Below are positions 7,397 through 13,884 of a DNA stretch of 27,151 bases, piece after piece; positions within the stretch are counted from its first letter, which is position 1; each line of letters begins with the position of its first letter. The DNA comes from a virus. A program made the position numbers and the translations under genes. Below the pieces are notes generated by a model. That model was not told where the DNA came from, ran no database searches, and saw only the letters and a program-made list of their open reading frames with translations. The DNA is taken from positions 1 through 27,151 of the IMG/VR virus record IMGVR_UViG_3300029908_000121. One strand, written 5' to 3'.

Positions 7397-8029
7397 TTAG
7401 ATTGCTCCTAAATAAGTACCATTAGGATTTAGTGAATTAAAAAGATTTAGAAATTGTTTTTTTACTTTTGAATGTGAGTATTCGTGACTTTTTTCTTCAA
7501 TCATTTTTCCATGTTCGTACTTTTTTTCGATGTTTGGTTCCGGAAGGCTACCTTTTAACATCAACTCATTCCATTCCATCTCTAAAACATCATTATCAAC
7601 TTTTTTGTGAAATTCGTTTAATGGATATTTAAATCCGAATTTTTTGGCTAAAATCATCATGAAATTATTTTCAATCGCATAATACCGAGCAAAATTACGT
7701 TTAACCGGACTTGGTAAATCCATTAAACCAAATGCCTCCGAACTGTCGTGCATCAATAAAGTAAATAAATCCAAATCTGAAATATGACGATATTCTTTCT
7801 TTTTTAATTTGATTTCAGACGCATGTTCTACACATCTAATACAATGTTCAGCTACCGAATAAAATATCGGTAGATGTCCACCAAATCTCGGAATCATAGC
7901 CAAAGCGTGAGCTATATCCTGGATTTGTAAGGTATCCGGATGTGGATTTTTTATATTTACGTATTGACCAGAGTAAGTTCTGATGCAACCATCTGTATAA
8001 AGATTTTCTATAAATCCTGCTTTATTCAT
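7397..8029 (-). CDS. HD-domain 5'-deoxynucleotidase-like hydrolase (YfbR-like)
   Basis: The metal-binding HD signature is clear: His62 in FYSVAEHC, His94-Asp95 in LLMHDSSEAF, and a later Asp around 145-147 (KKVDNDVLEMEW). The block IRTYSGQYVN..IQDIAHAL and the DLPSPVKR loop are typical of phage HD hydrolases that dephosphorylate deoxynucleoside monophosphates. The length of 210 aa is normal. It overlaps the dNMP kinase gene by ATGA, so kinase and nucleotidase are made together and probably set the dNTP pool balance with ThyA. Confidence 0.85.
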   Translation of the reverse strand: MNKAGFIENLYTDGCIRTYSGQYVNIKNPHPDTLQIQDIAHALAMIPRFGGHLPIFYSVAEHCIRCVEHASEIKLKKKEYRHISDLDLFTLLMHDSSEAFGLMDLPSPVKRNFARYYAIENNFMMILAKKFGFKYPLNEFHKKVDNDVLEMEWNELMLKGSLPEPNIEKKYEHGKMIEEKSHEYSHSKVKKQFLNLFNSLNPNGTYLGAI

Positions 8030-8760
8030 TTGTATAGTTGATTTAAAATATTAGAAACATGTTCGTATAAAGCATCTAATGTTGAATTATTTTGTATCGT
8101 GAAGTCGGATTTAATTTTACTTAGTTCTGTTTCTGATGAGTGCGTATGATTGTGTTCGTTGTGGCGTTCTATCTTAATAATTATTCCACCGCGTTCCTTA
8201 ACTGCTTTAGCTTCGTATAGATAGCGCATGTCGCTAATAATCCAGTTTGATTCTAAGTTTCTTGTTCTCCTTAAAATTCCTGGTTCATCGTTAATTCGAT
8301 TTGGTTCAGCATTTTTGATTTTACCATCTTCATACGAAGAAAAAAGCTCATCAACAAAATAATTTTCACCTAATAGTTCTTTTATCTTATCCGCAAGATG
8401 TTGTAGAAGCCAGCGATAGGTGTGTTGCGAATATGTGATGTGGTTGTCTACTGGATGCTCGTATTTGATTTGAAATTGCTTTGGCATAACCGTTGCCTTA
8501 AATTCCTCATTCTCAAAATCTTCAACACTACATCCAACCAAATCTGCGGCTTGTTGTTTTAGTTTTAGAGCGAATTTTTTGATTTGCCAATTTGGATTTT
8601 CAAACTTCATTATTCTATCATACCATTCATTTTCATTTTTTAAAAAATCATCTAATAAAAATGATGAAATTCCTTTTCTTTTTGAATAGTGGTAATATTG
8701 AATCATCTTCGCAATCGTGTCTTTTCCAGATTGTTGATTTCCTGTTAGTGCGATTATCAT
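8026..8760 (-). CDS. Deoxynucleoside monophosphate kinase
   Basis: It phosphorylates dNMPs to dNDPs. The N-terminal P-loop is G7NQQSGK13DT, with Asp after the Lys as in T4-type dNMP kinases. The central ISDMRYLYEAKAVKERGGIIIKI block (from about 180) matches the conserved 'SDxR...EA..i...GG.vi.i.R' region of this family. The length is 244 aa. It follows a 90-nt gap and is coupled to the HD gene by a 4-nt overlap. With thymidylate synthase it would raise phage dNTP supply. Confidence 0.85.
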   Translation of the reverse strand: MIIALTGNQQSGKDTIAKMIQYYHYSKRKGISSFLLDDFLKNENEWYDRIMKFENPNWQIKKFALKLKQQAADLVGCSVEDFENEEFKATVMPKQFQIKYEHPVDNHITYSQHTYRWLLQHLADKIKELLGENYFVDELFSSYEDGKIKNAEPNRINDEPGILRRTRNLESNWIISDMRYLYEAKAVKERGGIIIKIERHNEHNHTHSSETELSKIKSDFTIQNNSTLDALYEHVSNILNQLYK

Positions 8761-8803
8761 TTTAATGGAAATTTTAATGATAGAAAATAAGTAATAAGTA
8801 AAA

Positions 8804-8854
8804 TTAAATAATAATCAATAATGGTAAAATATAAACCTTCCAAATTAATTTCAT
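8804..8854 (-). CDS. Possible 16-aa hydrophobic micropeptide
   Basis: A start at 8854 forms an ATGA overlap with the stop of the 109-aa gene upstream and encodes MKLIWKVYILPLLIII then TAA. It is a basic N-terminus plus a short hydrophobic stretch. It lies in the otherwise empty gap 8761-8850. It may be chance in AT-rich DNA; the coupling overlap is the only positive support. Confidence 0.2.
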   Translation of the reverse strand: MKLIWKVYILPLLIII

Positions 8855-9180
8855 ATCAACTTAGTTTTAGGATTTTCGCAAAGTGTTGTGCTTTTTTGGA
8901 TATTAACAGGTTGTTGAAACATCAAACAAACTAAATAATTTCCTAAGTCGGCTATAAATTCATCGGTTGCATCACATTCTTTAGCCATCAGAGCGGCAAT
9001 TAATTTAGCTTTATGATATTCAAATTCGTACATCCATTTTGGAAAGTCGTCTTTAATTTTCCAATCCCAAATCGAGTTCTTAGTTTTTTCATTTTCCGTT
9101 AGTTCGTTTTGCATCCTATGTGCAAAAGCAATAATTCTATCGTCAATGAAAACTTCTTTGCCGTCTATTTGTAGTATCAT
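8851..9180 (-). CDS. Hypothetical helical protein
   Basis: This 109-aa protein contains helices with conserved-looking acidic residues (AALMAKECDATDEFIADLGNY). This faintly resembles the E..D helices of all-alpha NTP pyrophosphatases, but the ExxE part is not evident, so I do not assign it. It begins in an ATGA overlap with a 39-aa ORF and sits between thyA and dNMP kinase, which suggests a link to nucleotide metabolism. Confidence 0.55.
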   Translation of the reverse strand: MILQIDGKEVFIDDRIIAFAHRMQNELTENEKTKNSIWDWKIKDDFPKWMYEFEYHKAKLIAALMAKECDATDEFIADLGNYLVCLMFQQPVNIQKSTTLCENPKTKLI

Positions 9181-9296
9181 ACGTAAGCAGTTATATAGTT
9201 ATATTTAGAATCATAACACTCATGATTTTTACATTCATCGTAAGTTCCTACAAATAGTAGTTTTTCGTCCGATATTCTTCTAATACAATAAATCAT
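9177..9296 (-). CDS. Small coupled protein (39 aa)
   Basis: This short ORF fills the gap between thyA and the 109-aa gene. Its ATG (9296-9294) overlaps the thyA stop as ATGA, and its own stop (9179-9177) overlaps the next start as ATGA, so both junctions show translational coupling. The product starts MIYCIRRISDEKLLFVGTYD and includes CKNHEC, a possible metal-binding pair with a third Cys near the start. The VGTYDEC segment resembles the small beta-alpha proteins found in many phages. Function unknown. Confidence 0.6.
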   Translation of the reverse strand: MIYCIRRISDEKLLFVGTYDECKNHECYDSKYNYITAYV

Positions 9297-10342
9297 TTTA
9301 ATCCAGTTGAAAGTTTAGCTTTAATTGATGGTTGTGGGTTGTATCCTTCTAATCGGAAGTCGTAATGTGCCATTGAATTTATAAAATCGTCCAATGTGTA
9401 TCTACCGGAAAGAAATTTATCGTAATTGTCCGGCAAATATCCTTCTTTGTTTCTTTGCCAACATTTTAAAGTCGGTAGTTGCGATGGTTGACGATAAAGT
9501 TGTTCATCAACCGCAGCTAAATGATTTTCGTATATATGCACATCTCCAAATGTATGAATTAAATCACCTGGAATAAATCCGCAAATTTCGCAAAGTATGT
9601 GTGTCAACAAAGCGTAAGATGCGGTGTTATACGGAACGCCAAGAAAAACATCCGCGCTTCGTTGGTACATTGAGCAATCTAAGTAGTATTTTGGGATTAA
9701 TTCCAAAGCTGAATCTAAATCATTGTCTTTTGTTTCTATTGGACACATTTGTATCCTATCAGATTGGTGTATCGGCCTACAATTAAATTGCGCAATCACA
9801 TGACACGGAAATAACGCCAAATCGTTATAGTGTGCCGGATTTAAAGCGGTAAGCATGTGCCGCCTACTTTCAGGATTTTTTTTCAGGTTGGAAATTAGTT
9901 CTGATATTTGGTCAATACCATCCCACTTGCGCCACAATCTACCATATTGCCAACCGCAATCGCCAAGTGTATAATTTTGTATATTTTGATTTGATTTAAA
10001 TCCTTGATTTACGCCAGTAACAAACAAATCGAATGAAATTGGTTTTATGTTTTGTTGATTACAAACCTTAGCGTAGTAGTTATATGCATCCTCATTCCAA
10101 ATATTACATCCATTATCTACAAGGAATTTAATATTTGTATCACCACGCAAAAACCAAATCAATTCCGTAGCTATATTTTTAAAGCTAACTTGCTTTGTGG
10201 TTAGAATTGGAAATCCTTCACTAAGGTTATACCGATATTGCGCACCGAATAAAGATAAAGTTCGCGGCATATTTTCTCTTGCTTCGTTTTTCCAAGTTCC
10301 TTCAGATTTGATTTTGCGAAGTAAGTCTAAGTATTGTTGCAT
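9293..10342 (-). CDS. thyA: Thymidylate synthase (ThyA-type) with two insertions
   Basis: It converts dUMP and methylene-tetrahydrofolate to dTMP. The catalytic cysteine is C180 in ALFPCHVIAQF. Phosphate-binding Arg160-Arg161 (ESRRHM), the PYNTASYALL block with Asn239 and GDVHIYENH (266-274) are all present. The length is 349 aa compared with about 264 in E. coli. The extra length comes from insertions at about residues 90-125 (after NEDAY) and 189-215 (after QFNCRP). The N-terminal phosphate loop is also altered (KNEARENMPRT instead of the common R-T-G-T). The core motifs look intact, so it is likely active. It is coupled to the next small ORF by ATGA. Confidence 0.95.
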   Translation of the reverse strand: MQQYLDLLRKIKSEGTWKNEARENMPRTLSLFGAQYRYNLSEGFPILTTKQVSFKNIATELIWFLRGDTNIKFLVDNGCNIWNEDAYNYYAKVCNQQNIKPISFDLFVTGVNQGFKSNQNIQNYTLGDCGWQYGRLWRKWDGIDQISELISNLKKNPESRRHMLTALNPAHYNDLALFPCHVIAQFNCRPIHQSDRIQMCPIETKDNDLDSALELIPKYYLDCSMYQRSADVFLGVPYNTASYALLTHILCEICGFIPGDLIHTFGDVHIYENHLAAVDEQLYRQPSQLPTLKCWQRNKEGYLPDNYDKFLSGRYTLDDFINSMAHYDFRLEGYNPQPSIKAKLSTGLK

Positions 10343-10358
10343 GTTTTTTTGTTTTTAA

Positions 10359-10589
10359 TTATAATTGCCTTGATGTAATTTTCGATGTGTTGTGTTTAAT
10401 AATTATTGTTGTAGCATCTTTTTCGAGTTCTCTCAAAGTAAACTTATTACTGATCCTTGCTGGCAATGATTCTTTAGCAATAGTTGCTGCCTCTTTTTCA
10501 TCAATAGCCTTTATGATTACAATAAAATCGCAATCCGATCCGCCATCGTCATGCGTGTTATTTACGGTTGCTAAAAATAATCTGGTCAT
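10359..10589 (-). CDS. Hypothetical small protein upstream of thyA
   Basis: The protein has 76 aa from ATG 10589 (MTRLFLATVNNTHDDGGSDC). An in-frame TTG at 10625 would start inside the tRNA-like T-arm, so I reject that longer form. The sequence has a beta-strand/helix pattern (DFIVIIKAIDEKEAATIAKE) typical of small alpha/beta proteins of unknown function. It lies 16 nt upstream of thyA and directly downstream of the structured RNA region, which could act as its leader. Confidence 0.6.
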   Translation of the reverse strand: MTRLFLATVNNTHDDGGSDCDFIVIIKAIDEKEAATIAKESLPARISNKFTLRELEKDATTIIIKHNTSKITSRQL

Positions 10590-10601
10590 TTTTAAGTTTT
10601 T

Positions 10602-10674
10602 GGGATTCACTTGGAATCGAACCAAGTTCTAATTTCGCTAAGGATTAAATCCTTCTACTTTTAGCTTTACATCC
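10602..10674 (-). tRNA. tRNA-like element, UUA anticodon-like loop, reduced D-arm
   Basis: On the - strand this has a perfect T-arm: stem CTTGG / CCAAG around the loop TTCGATT. The acceptor GGATGTA / TGAATCC pairs at 6 of 7 positions (one G-A mismatch, one G-U), at exactly the right distance for a 73-nt tRNA. A 4-bp hairpin AAGG-ATTTAAT-CCTT has a U-turn T and would present UUA, complementary to the stop codon UAA. The D-arm is reduced to 3 bp (CTA-AAAG-TAG) and about 13 nt separate the anticodon-like and T-arms. It is therefore either a degenerate tRNA or an unusual tRNA-like RNA. No CCA follows. Confidence 0.5.
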
Positions 10675-10728
10675 GGTTTTATCACCAAAAGCCATTCCGA
10701 TTAAGGATATGGCTTAGGTTGTATGGTT
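10675..10728 (-). other. Alternative hairpins between two cloverleaf elements
   Basis: On the - strand, hairpin A pairs AAGCCAT with ATGGCTT plus TCC with GGA around TTAATC, with one bulged base (10689-10715). Hairpin B pairs GG(C)TTTT with AAAACC around GGTGAT, starting in the 3' half of A, so the two cannot form together. Such exclusive pairs are seen in attenuators and riboswitch expression platforms. No ORF is present. Confidence 0.45.
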
Positions 10729-10795
10729 GTTTGCGGCTATCTGAATGATATCCAACAACTTATTGGTAGTTTAGGGCTACTAAACAATCGCAAAC
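10729..10795 (-). ncRNA. 67-nt four-way-junction (cloverleaf) RNA element
   Basis: A closing 7-bp stem GTTTGCG / CGCAAAC encloses three perfect hairpins. On the - strand in order these are GTTTAG-TAGCC-CTAAAC, CCAA-TAAGTTG-TTGG and TATC-ATTCA-GATA. The size and shape are tRNA-like, but there is no T-loop consensus, no D-loop GG and no U-turn before the anticodon position, so it is not a standard tRNA on either strand. It lies right after the exonuclease stop in the - strand transcript. TTTTT follows the closing stem on the + strand. The structure is read from the sequence; its function is unknown. Confidence 0.55.
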
Positions 10796-10803
10796 TTTTT
10801 AAA

Positions 10804-12522
10804 TTACATCTTACTAACATCAATATTAATTCGCTCCTTAATTTTATTTATCTCTTCCTTAGTATTAATTTCTATTTGCTTATTTAGTTCAGCCCTAAAA
10901 GTAGGATTTCTATCAACAACTATACGATTAGATAAGTAGACTGTCCGAATACTTTGGTTATCCAAAAAGTTCATCTGGTTTCGGATTTCTACAAGCCTTT
11001 CAGCATCACCTTCAACTGGTATTGCCGTTGGGATTGAGAATTTCTCCTTAGCAACTGGAGCAGGTTTTGATTTAGATTGTTTTGGTGGCTCTGGTGTTGA
11101 TAGCTTAGTTTTGTGTTTATCCAAATAGGATTTTAGTTCTTGGTTTTGCTCCCAAAATCCATCTTCGTCGTTTTTATCCATGTAAAATTCTACGCACTCC
11201 ATTGCTGATTTGAAGGAGTCAATCAAGCCAGTTAAAGGATGTGAGAAAACTTCCTCTTTCTCAGCTTCAGAAAATCTCTCCTGTTCAATCTCCGAGTTTT
11301 CTTGCGAAGCAGGCGCATCCTGTATTTCTTGCGATTGATTGGCATCTTCTTGTTTTGTTCGTGTTTTTAAGAAATCAAATTGCTCTTTAGTTAATTCTGT
11401 TACTTCGTCAACATATCCGCCTTCAAAAGCAAATCCCTGCTCCGATTCAACAACTTCTTTCAACATTTCTGTTATTGCATCCTCAATTTTTTCTGACCTT
11501 TCAACTACATCACTTATTTCTTTTTGCTCGGATTTCCACTTTTCTCCAGTTTCTCTCTCCCATTCAGAAATCGCGTAGTTGTTTAGCCACTTGCGAGAAA
11601 TCTCTATCCTGGAGCAAAGGTTAAGATAGGCGGCTTGGTCATATTTAACCTCAAAAGAAATAATCCTTGCCCTCAACGGTAAATCTTCCGGAACTTTTAC
11701 TTTACGCAAAAATTCCAAACAAGCATCCTGATATTCTGGATTTTGTTCTTGGTCTTTTCCGAATTTATATAAAATGCGTTTGTATTCATCTTCAACTAAT
11801 CCTTGAGGCATATCAACAAGGCAATATCTAAGTATAAAGCGAGATACTCCATAAAGCGCGCAGTAAACGATTCCTTGCCAATAATATATCGCATTTTTTA
11901 TTGACTGTTCGACATCTTTTAATGAATCTTCTCCATTTTCTGCCTCGTAAACATTTTTACCAATTTCTATTAAATCGATAGTGTGAGGCTGGAAAGTTTC
12001 TAAACTCCAGCAAGATTTAACATCCTGTACCATTTCTGGAGCGTCAAGCGGATAGAGAATATCACATTCGCCTTCTACGTGTTCATTATATTTTCTATGT
12101 TGTATGCCTGATTCCTCGCACCATTTTTTATATGATACATAAAATTCCTCATCAACTTCCCTCAAAAGCGCGATAGAGTCATCCTCTTTTAACTTTCCGT
12201 TTTCAACGTACTTGTTATCAATATCTTTCTTTATACCAAAACGCTTTTGTAGATAGCACTCAAGAAGATAAGAAATAGCAGTATCAGATAAAACTATGTC
12301 ATCTTTGTGCGCTTGAAGTTCTGGAAGAGATTGCCTTAGTTTGTTTAAAGCTGTTACTTGAGAGGATGTTAATTTCTTTTCGCTGTTTTCGTATCCTGTT
12401 ATTTTCTCTTGGCACTCTTGATACTTCTGCATCGGACTTTTTCCTCTCGGATTAGTCATCAGTTTTCCGCATGAAGATGCTCGGAATGTGTAGGTTGAGA
12501 AATCTATTGGTTTTTCAAGCAT
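10804..12522 (-). CDS. YqaJ-like exonuclease (PD-(D/E)XK recombination nuclease)
   Basis: It probably resects double-stranded DNA ends to make single strands for the neighbouring annealing protein. The nuclease core reads E150-GEC-D154-ILY, then D167-V-K169 (VQDVKSCW), i.e. the D...(D/E)xK pattern. It is followed by the helix NAIYYWQGIVYCALYGV and VDMPQGLVEDEYKR, typical of phage YqaJ/lambda-exo-like enzymes. The 572-aa length is well above the usual 200-350 aa. Residues about 345-570 form an extra C-terminal region rich in Glu, Ser and Pro (probably partly disordered linkers) with a coiled end. Its start overlaps the upstream gene by 8 nt. Confidence 0.8.
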   Translation of the reverse strand: MLEKPIDFSTYTFRASSCGKLMTNPRGKSPMQKYQECQEKITGYENSEKKLTSSQVTALNKLRQSLPELQAHKDDIVLSDTAISYLLECYLQKRFGIKKDIDNKYVENGKLKEDDSIALLREVDEEFYVSYKKWCEESGIQHRKYNEHVEGECDILYPLDAPEMVQDVKSCWSLETFQPHTIDLIEIGKNVYEAENGEDSLKDVEQSIKNAIYYWQGIVYCALYGVSRFILRYCLVDMPQGLVEDEYKRILYKFGKDQEQNPEYQDACLEFLRKVKVPEDLPLRARIISFEVKYDQAAYLNLCSRIEISRKWLNNYAISEWERETGEKWKSEQKEISDVVERSEKIEDAITEMLKEVVESEQGFAFEGGYVDEVTELTKEQFDFLKTRTKQEDANQSQEIQDAPASQENSEIEQERFSEAEKEEVFSHPLTGLIDSFKSAMECVEFYMDKNDEDGFWEQNQELKSYLDKHKTKLSTPEPPKQSKSKPAPVAKEKFSIPTAIPVEGDAERLVEIRNQMNFLDNQSIRTVYLSNRIVVDRNPTFRAELNKQIEINTKEEINKIKERINIDVSKM

Positions 12523-12856
12523 GAGATTTAAGTCTTTTTATTAGAGATTTATTTTTGTGTATTTGTAATGCTGTTTTGTACTGATTGGGATGCCAATCAA
12601 AAAAGTAACTCATGTTTACTGGACGCAAATCTTTTGAATTTACTGTTCCCATATTTGAAGTTGACCAAGTTGAATCTACGCATTCAAATCCCATAGCACC
12701 AAGAAAGCCCGCAATCCAACAAAGGACGCGGGCTAAATAATCCGGATAAACTTTCAAATAAAACCGGATTAATTTTGTATTTAGGATACTTGCGGGAACA
12801 AATAAAACAGGACTAATCTTTTTGTGCAGCAGTAAGCTCTGCTTTTCTTTCTTCAA
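12515..12856 (-). CDS. Hypothetical protein between annealing protein and exonuclease
   Basis: The longest reading has 113 aa from a TTG at 12856 and overlaps the annealing-protein gene by 44 nt. A later start near the upstream stop at 12813 is possible, because the first 15 residues (KKEKQSLLLHKKIS) overlap that gene. The middle has a Cys/Trp-rich segment (ARVLCWIAGFLGAMGFECVD) and the C-terminus is basic. No family recognised. Its position inside the exonuclease/annealase module suggests a recombination accessory protein. Confidence 0.45.
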   Translation of the reverse strand: MKKEKQSLLLHKKISPVLFVPASILNTKLIRFYLKVYPDYLARVLCWIAGFLGAMGFECVDSTWSTSNMGTVNSKDLRPVNMSYFFDWHPNQYKTALQIHKNKSLIKRLKSHA

Positions 12857-13805
12857 ATAAAGTCAAATCCAACATTGCAGAATTAATCTTTTCGGTAGCG
12901 CAAAACGACTTAGCTTTTTTAAGCAAATCATCTAAAGTTTTTACTTTATCTTTATTTGAGATACACTTATCAAATTCAGCTTGCTGTCTTGCGGTTGCTT
13001 GCTGATTTTCTTCGTCAGAGTGGTTTTGGTATCCGTTTAAAGGCTGGCTTGAAACTTCTTCACTTGGAGATATTTCAACTTCTCCATCTGAAAGCTCAAG
13101 TCCGGTAATCTTATTATGTAGCCACTTCAAACATTTTCTTTCGGCTTTTCCAATCAAACCATCTCCTTCCATGCCGGAGTTTTTCTTTACTGGATGGGTT
13201 AAAGTTTGGCTTGCGGCCTTTCCTTTATACACCCAATCCATCTTTGTTGTAACGCTCCATTGCCCGCCATCCTCTTTTGGAAGTTGGTGGATAAATGTAG
13301 GAAACGTCAAATCAGGTATAGTCCTCAATTTACCAGCAAATCCCTCTTTGGTGTAATAAGGTTTTGCAGCCAGGATATTAACCTGATTACCCATCATTGA
13401 AAAACCGTTCAATGTAGCTTCAATAAAGCATCGGCGTACAGTATCCTCGTCATAACCCTTTGGTGTTTGAGAATCGCGGTCTGTTCTGAATCCAATACCG
13501 TTTCCTTGCAGGAACATAATCGGGCGCATGATTTCCTTAGTCATCATTGCTGTTAATTTCTCAAAAGCCGTTGCTTGGATGAAAGCCTTTTCAAAAGGAT
13601 TCATTTCATCCGTCATAAGAGAAACTTCTTTTAGGATTTCAGTTACAGACTTTGAGAAAACGATTTGGTCTTGTGTGATTAGTTGGCGGGATGGAGTTGA
13701 AGGTTTCTCGGAAACCACTTCCAATCCGGTTTCAGCATTTTCGTCTTTTGTTTCAACATCTGAAACGATTATTTGTTCTTCTTGATTTTCTATTTTTTTT
13801 GCCAT
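12813..13805 (-). CDS. RecT-like single-strand annealing protein
   Basis: The protein has 330 aa. An acidic, disordered N-terminus (about 1-45) is followed by a core with FIQATAFEKLTAMM, TVRRCFIEATLNGF and GNQVNILAAKPYYTKEGFAGKL (about 121-160), a pattern seen in phage RecT-family proteins of Bacteroidota. The C-terminal region is Gln/Glu-rich. The identification rests on this pattern plus context: SSB upstream and a YqaJ-like exonuclease downstream form the classic recombination set. An Erf-type annealing protein is the alternative. A bidirectional terminator separates it from the SSB gene, so its level may be set by readthrough. Confidence 0.6.
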   Translation of the reverse strand: MAKKIENQEEQIIVSDVETKDENAETGLEVVSEKPSTPSRQLITQDQIVFSKSVTEILKEVSLMTDEMNPFEKAFIQATAFEKLTAMMTKEIMRPIMFLQGNGIGFRTDRDSQTPKGYDEDTVRRCFIEATLNGFSMMGNQVNILAAKPYYTKEGFAGKLRTIPDLTFPTFIHQLPKEDGGQWSVTTKMDWVYKGKAASQTLTHPVKKNSGMEGDGLIGKAERKCLKWLHNKITGLELSDGEVEISPSEEVSSQPLNGYQNHSDEENQQATARQQAEFDKCISNKDKVKTLDDLLKKAKSFCATEKINSAMLDLTLFEERKAELTAAQKD

Positions 13806-13833
13806 GTTTAGTAAGTTTTTTTAATCTCAAAAA

Positions 13834-13863
13834 CCCAAATCTCGAAAGATGTTGGGCTTTTTT
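13834..13863. terminator. Bidirectional hairpin terminator between SSB and RecT-like genes
   Basis: On the + strand the stem is CCCAA-ATCT / AGAT-(G)-TTGGG around CGAA (13834-13856), followed by CTTTTTT. On the - strand it reads with a TTCG loop, followed by TTTTT. Flanking A- and T-runs extend pairing further. In the - strand operon it would partly stop transcription after SSB. Confidence 0.8.
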
Positions 13864-13884
13864 GAATTGAGAAAAATTTAGTAA

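Noticed and set aside
9394-9576. Antisense ORF within thyA
   Set aside because: Overlaps a clearly conserved enzyme gene on the other strand.
10590-10625. Extended TTG start of the 76-aa protein
   Set aside because: It would translate the tRNA-like T-arm; ATG 10589 is more plausible.
10741-10748. CTGAATGA on the + strand, reminiscent of the hammerhead ribozyme core CTGATGA
   Set aside because: An extra base breaks the core and no matching GAAA partner or stem arrangement is present.
11339-11578. Antisense ORF inside the exonuclease gene
   Set aside because: Shadow of the Ser/Glu-rich coding frame; low-complexity translation.
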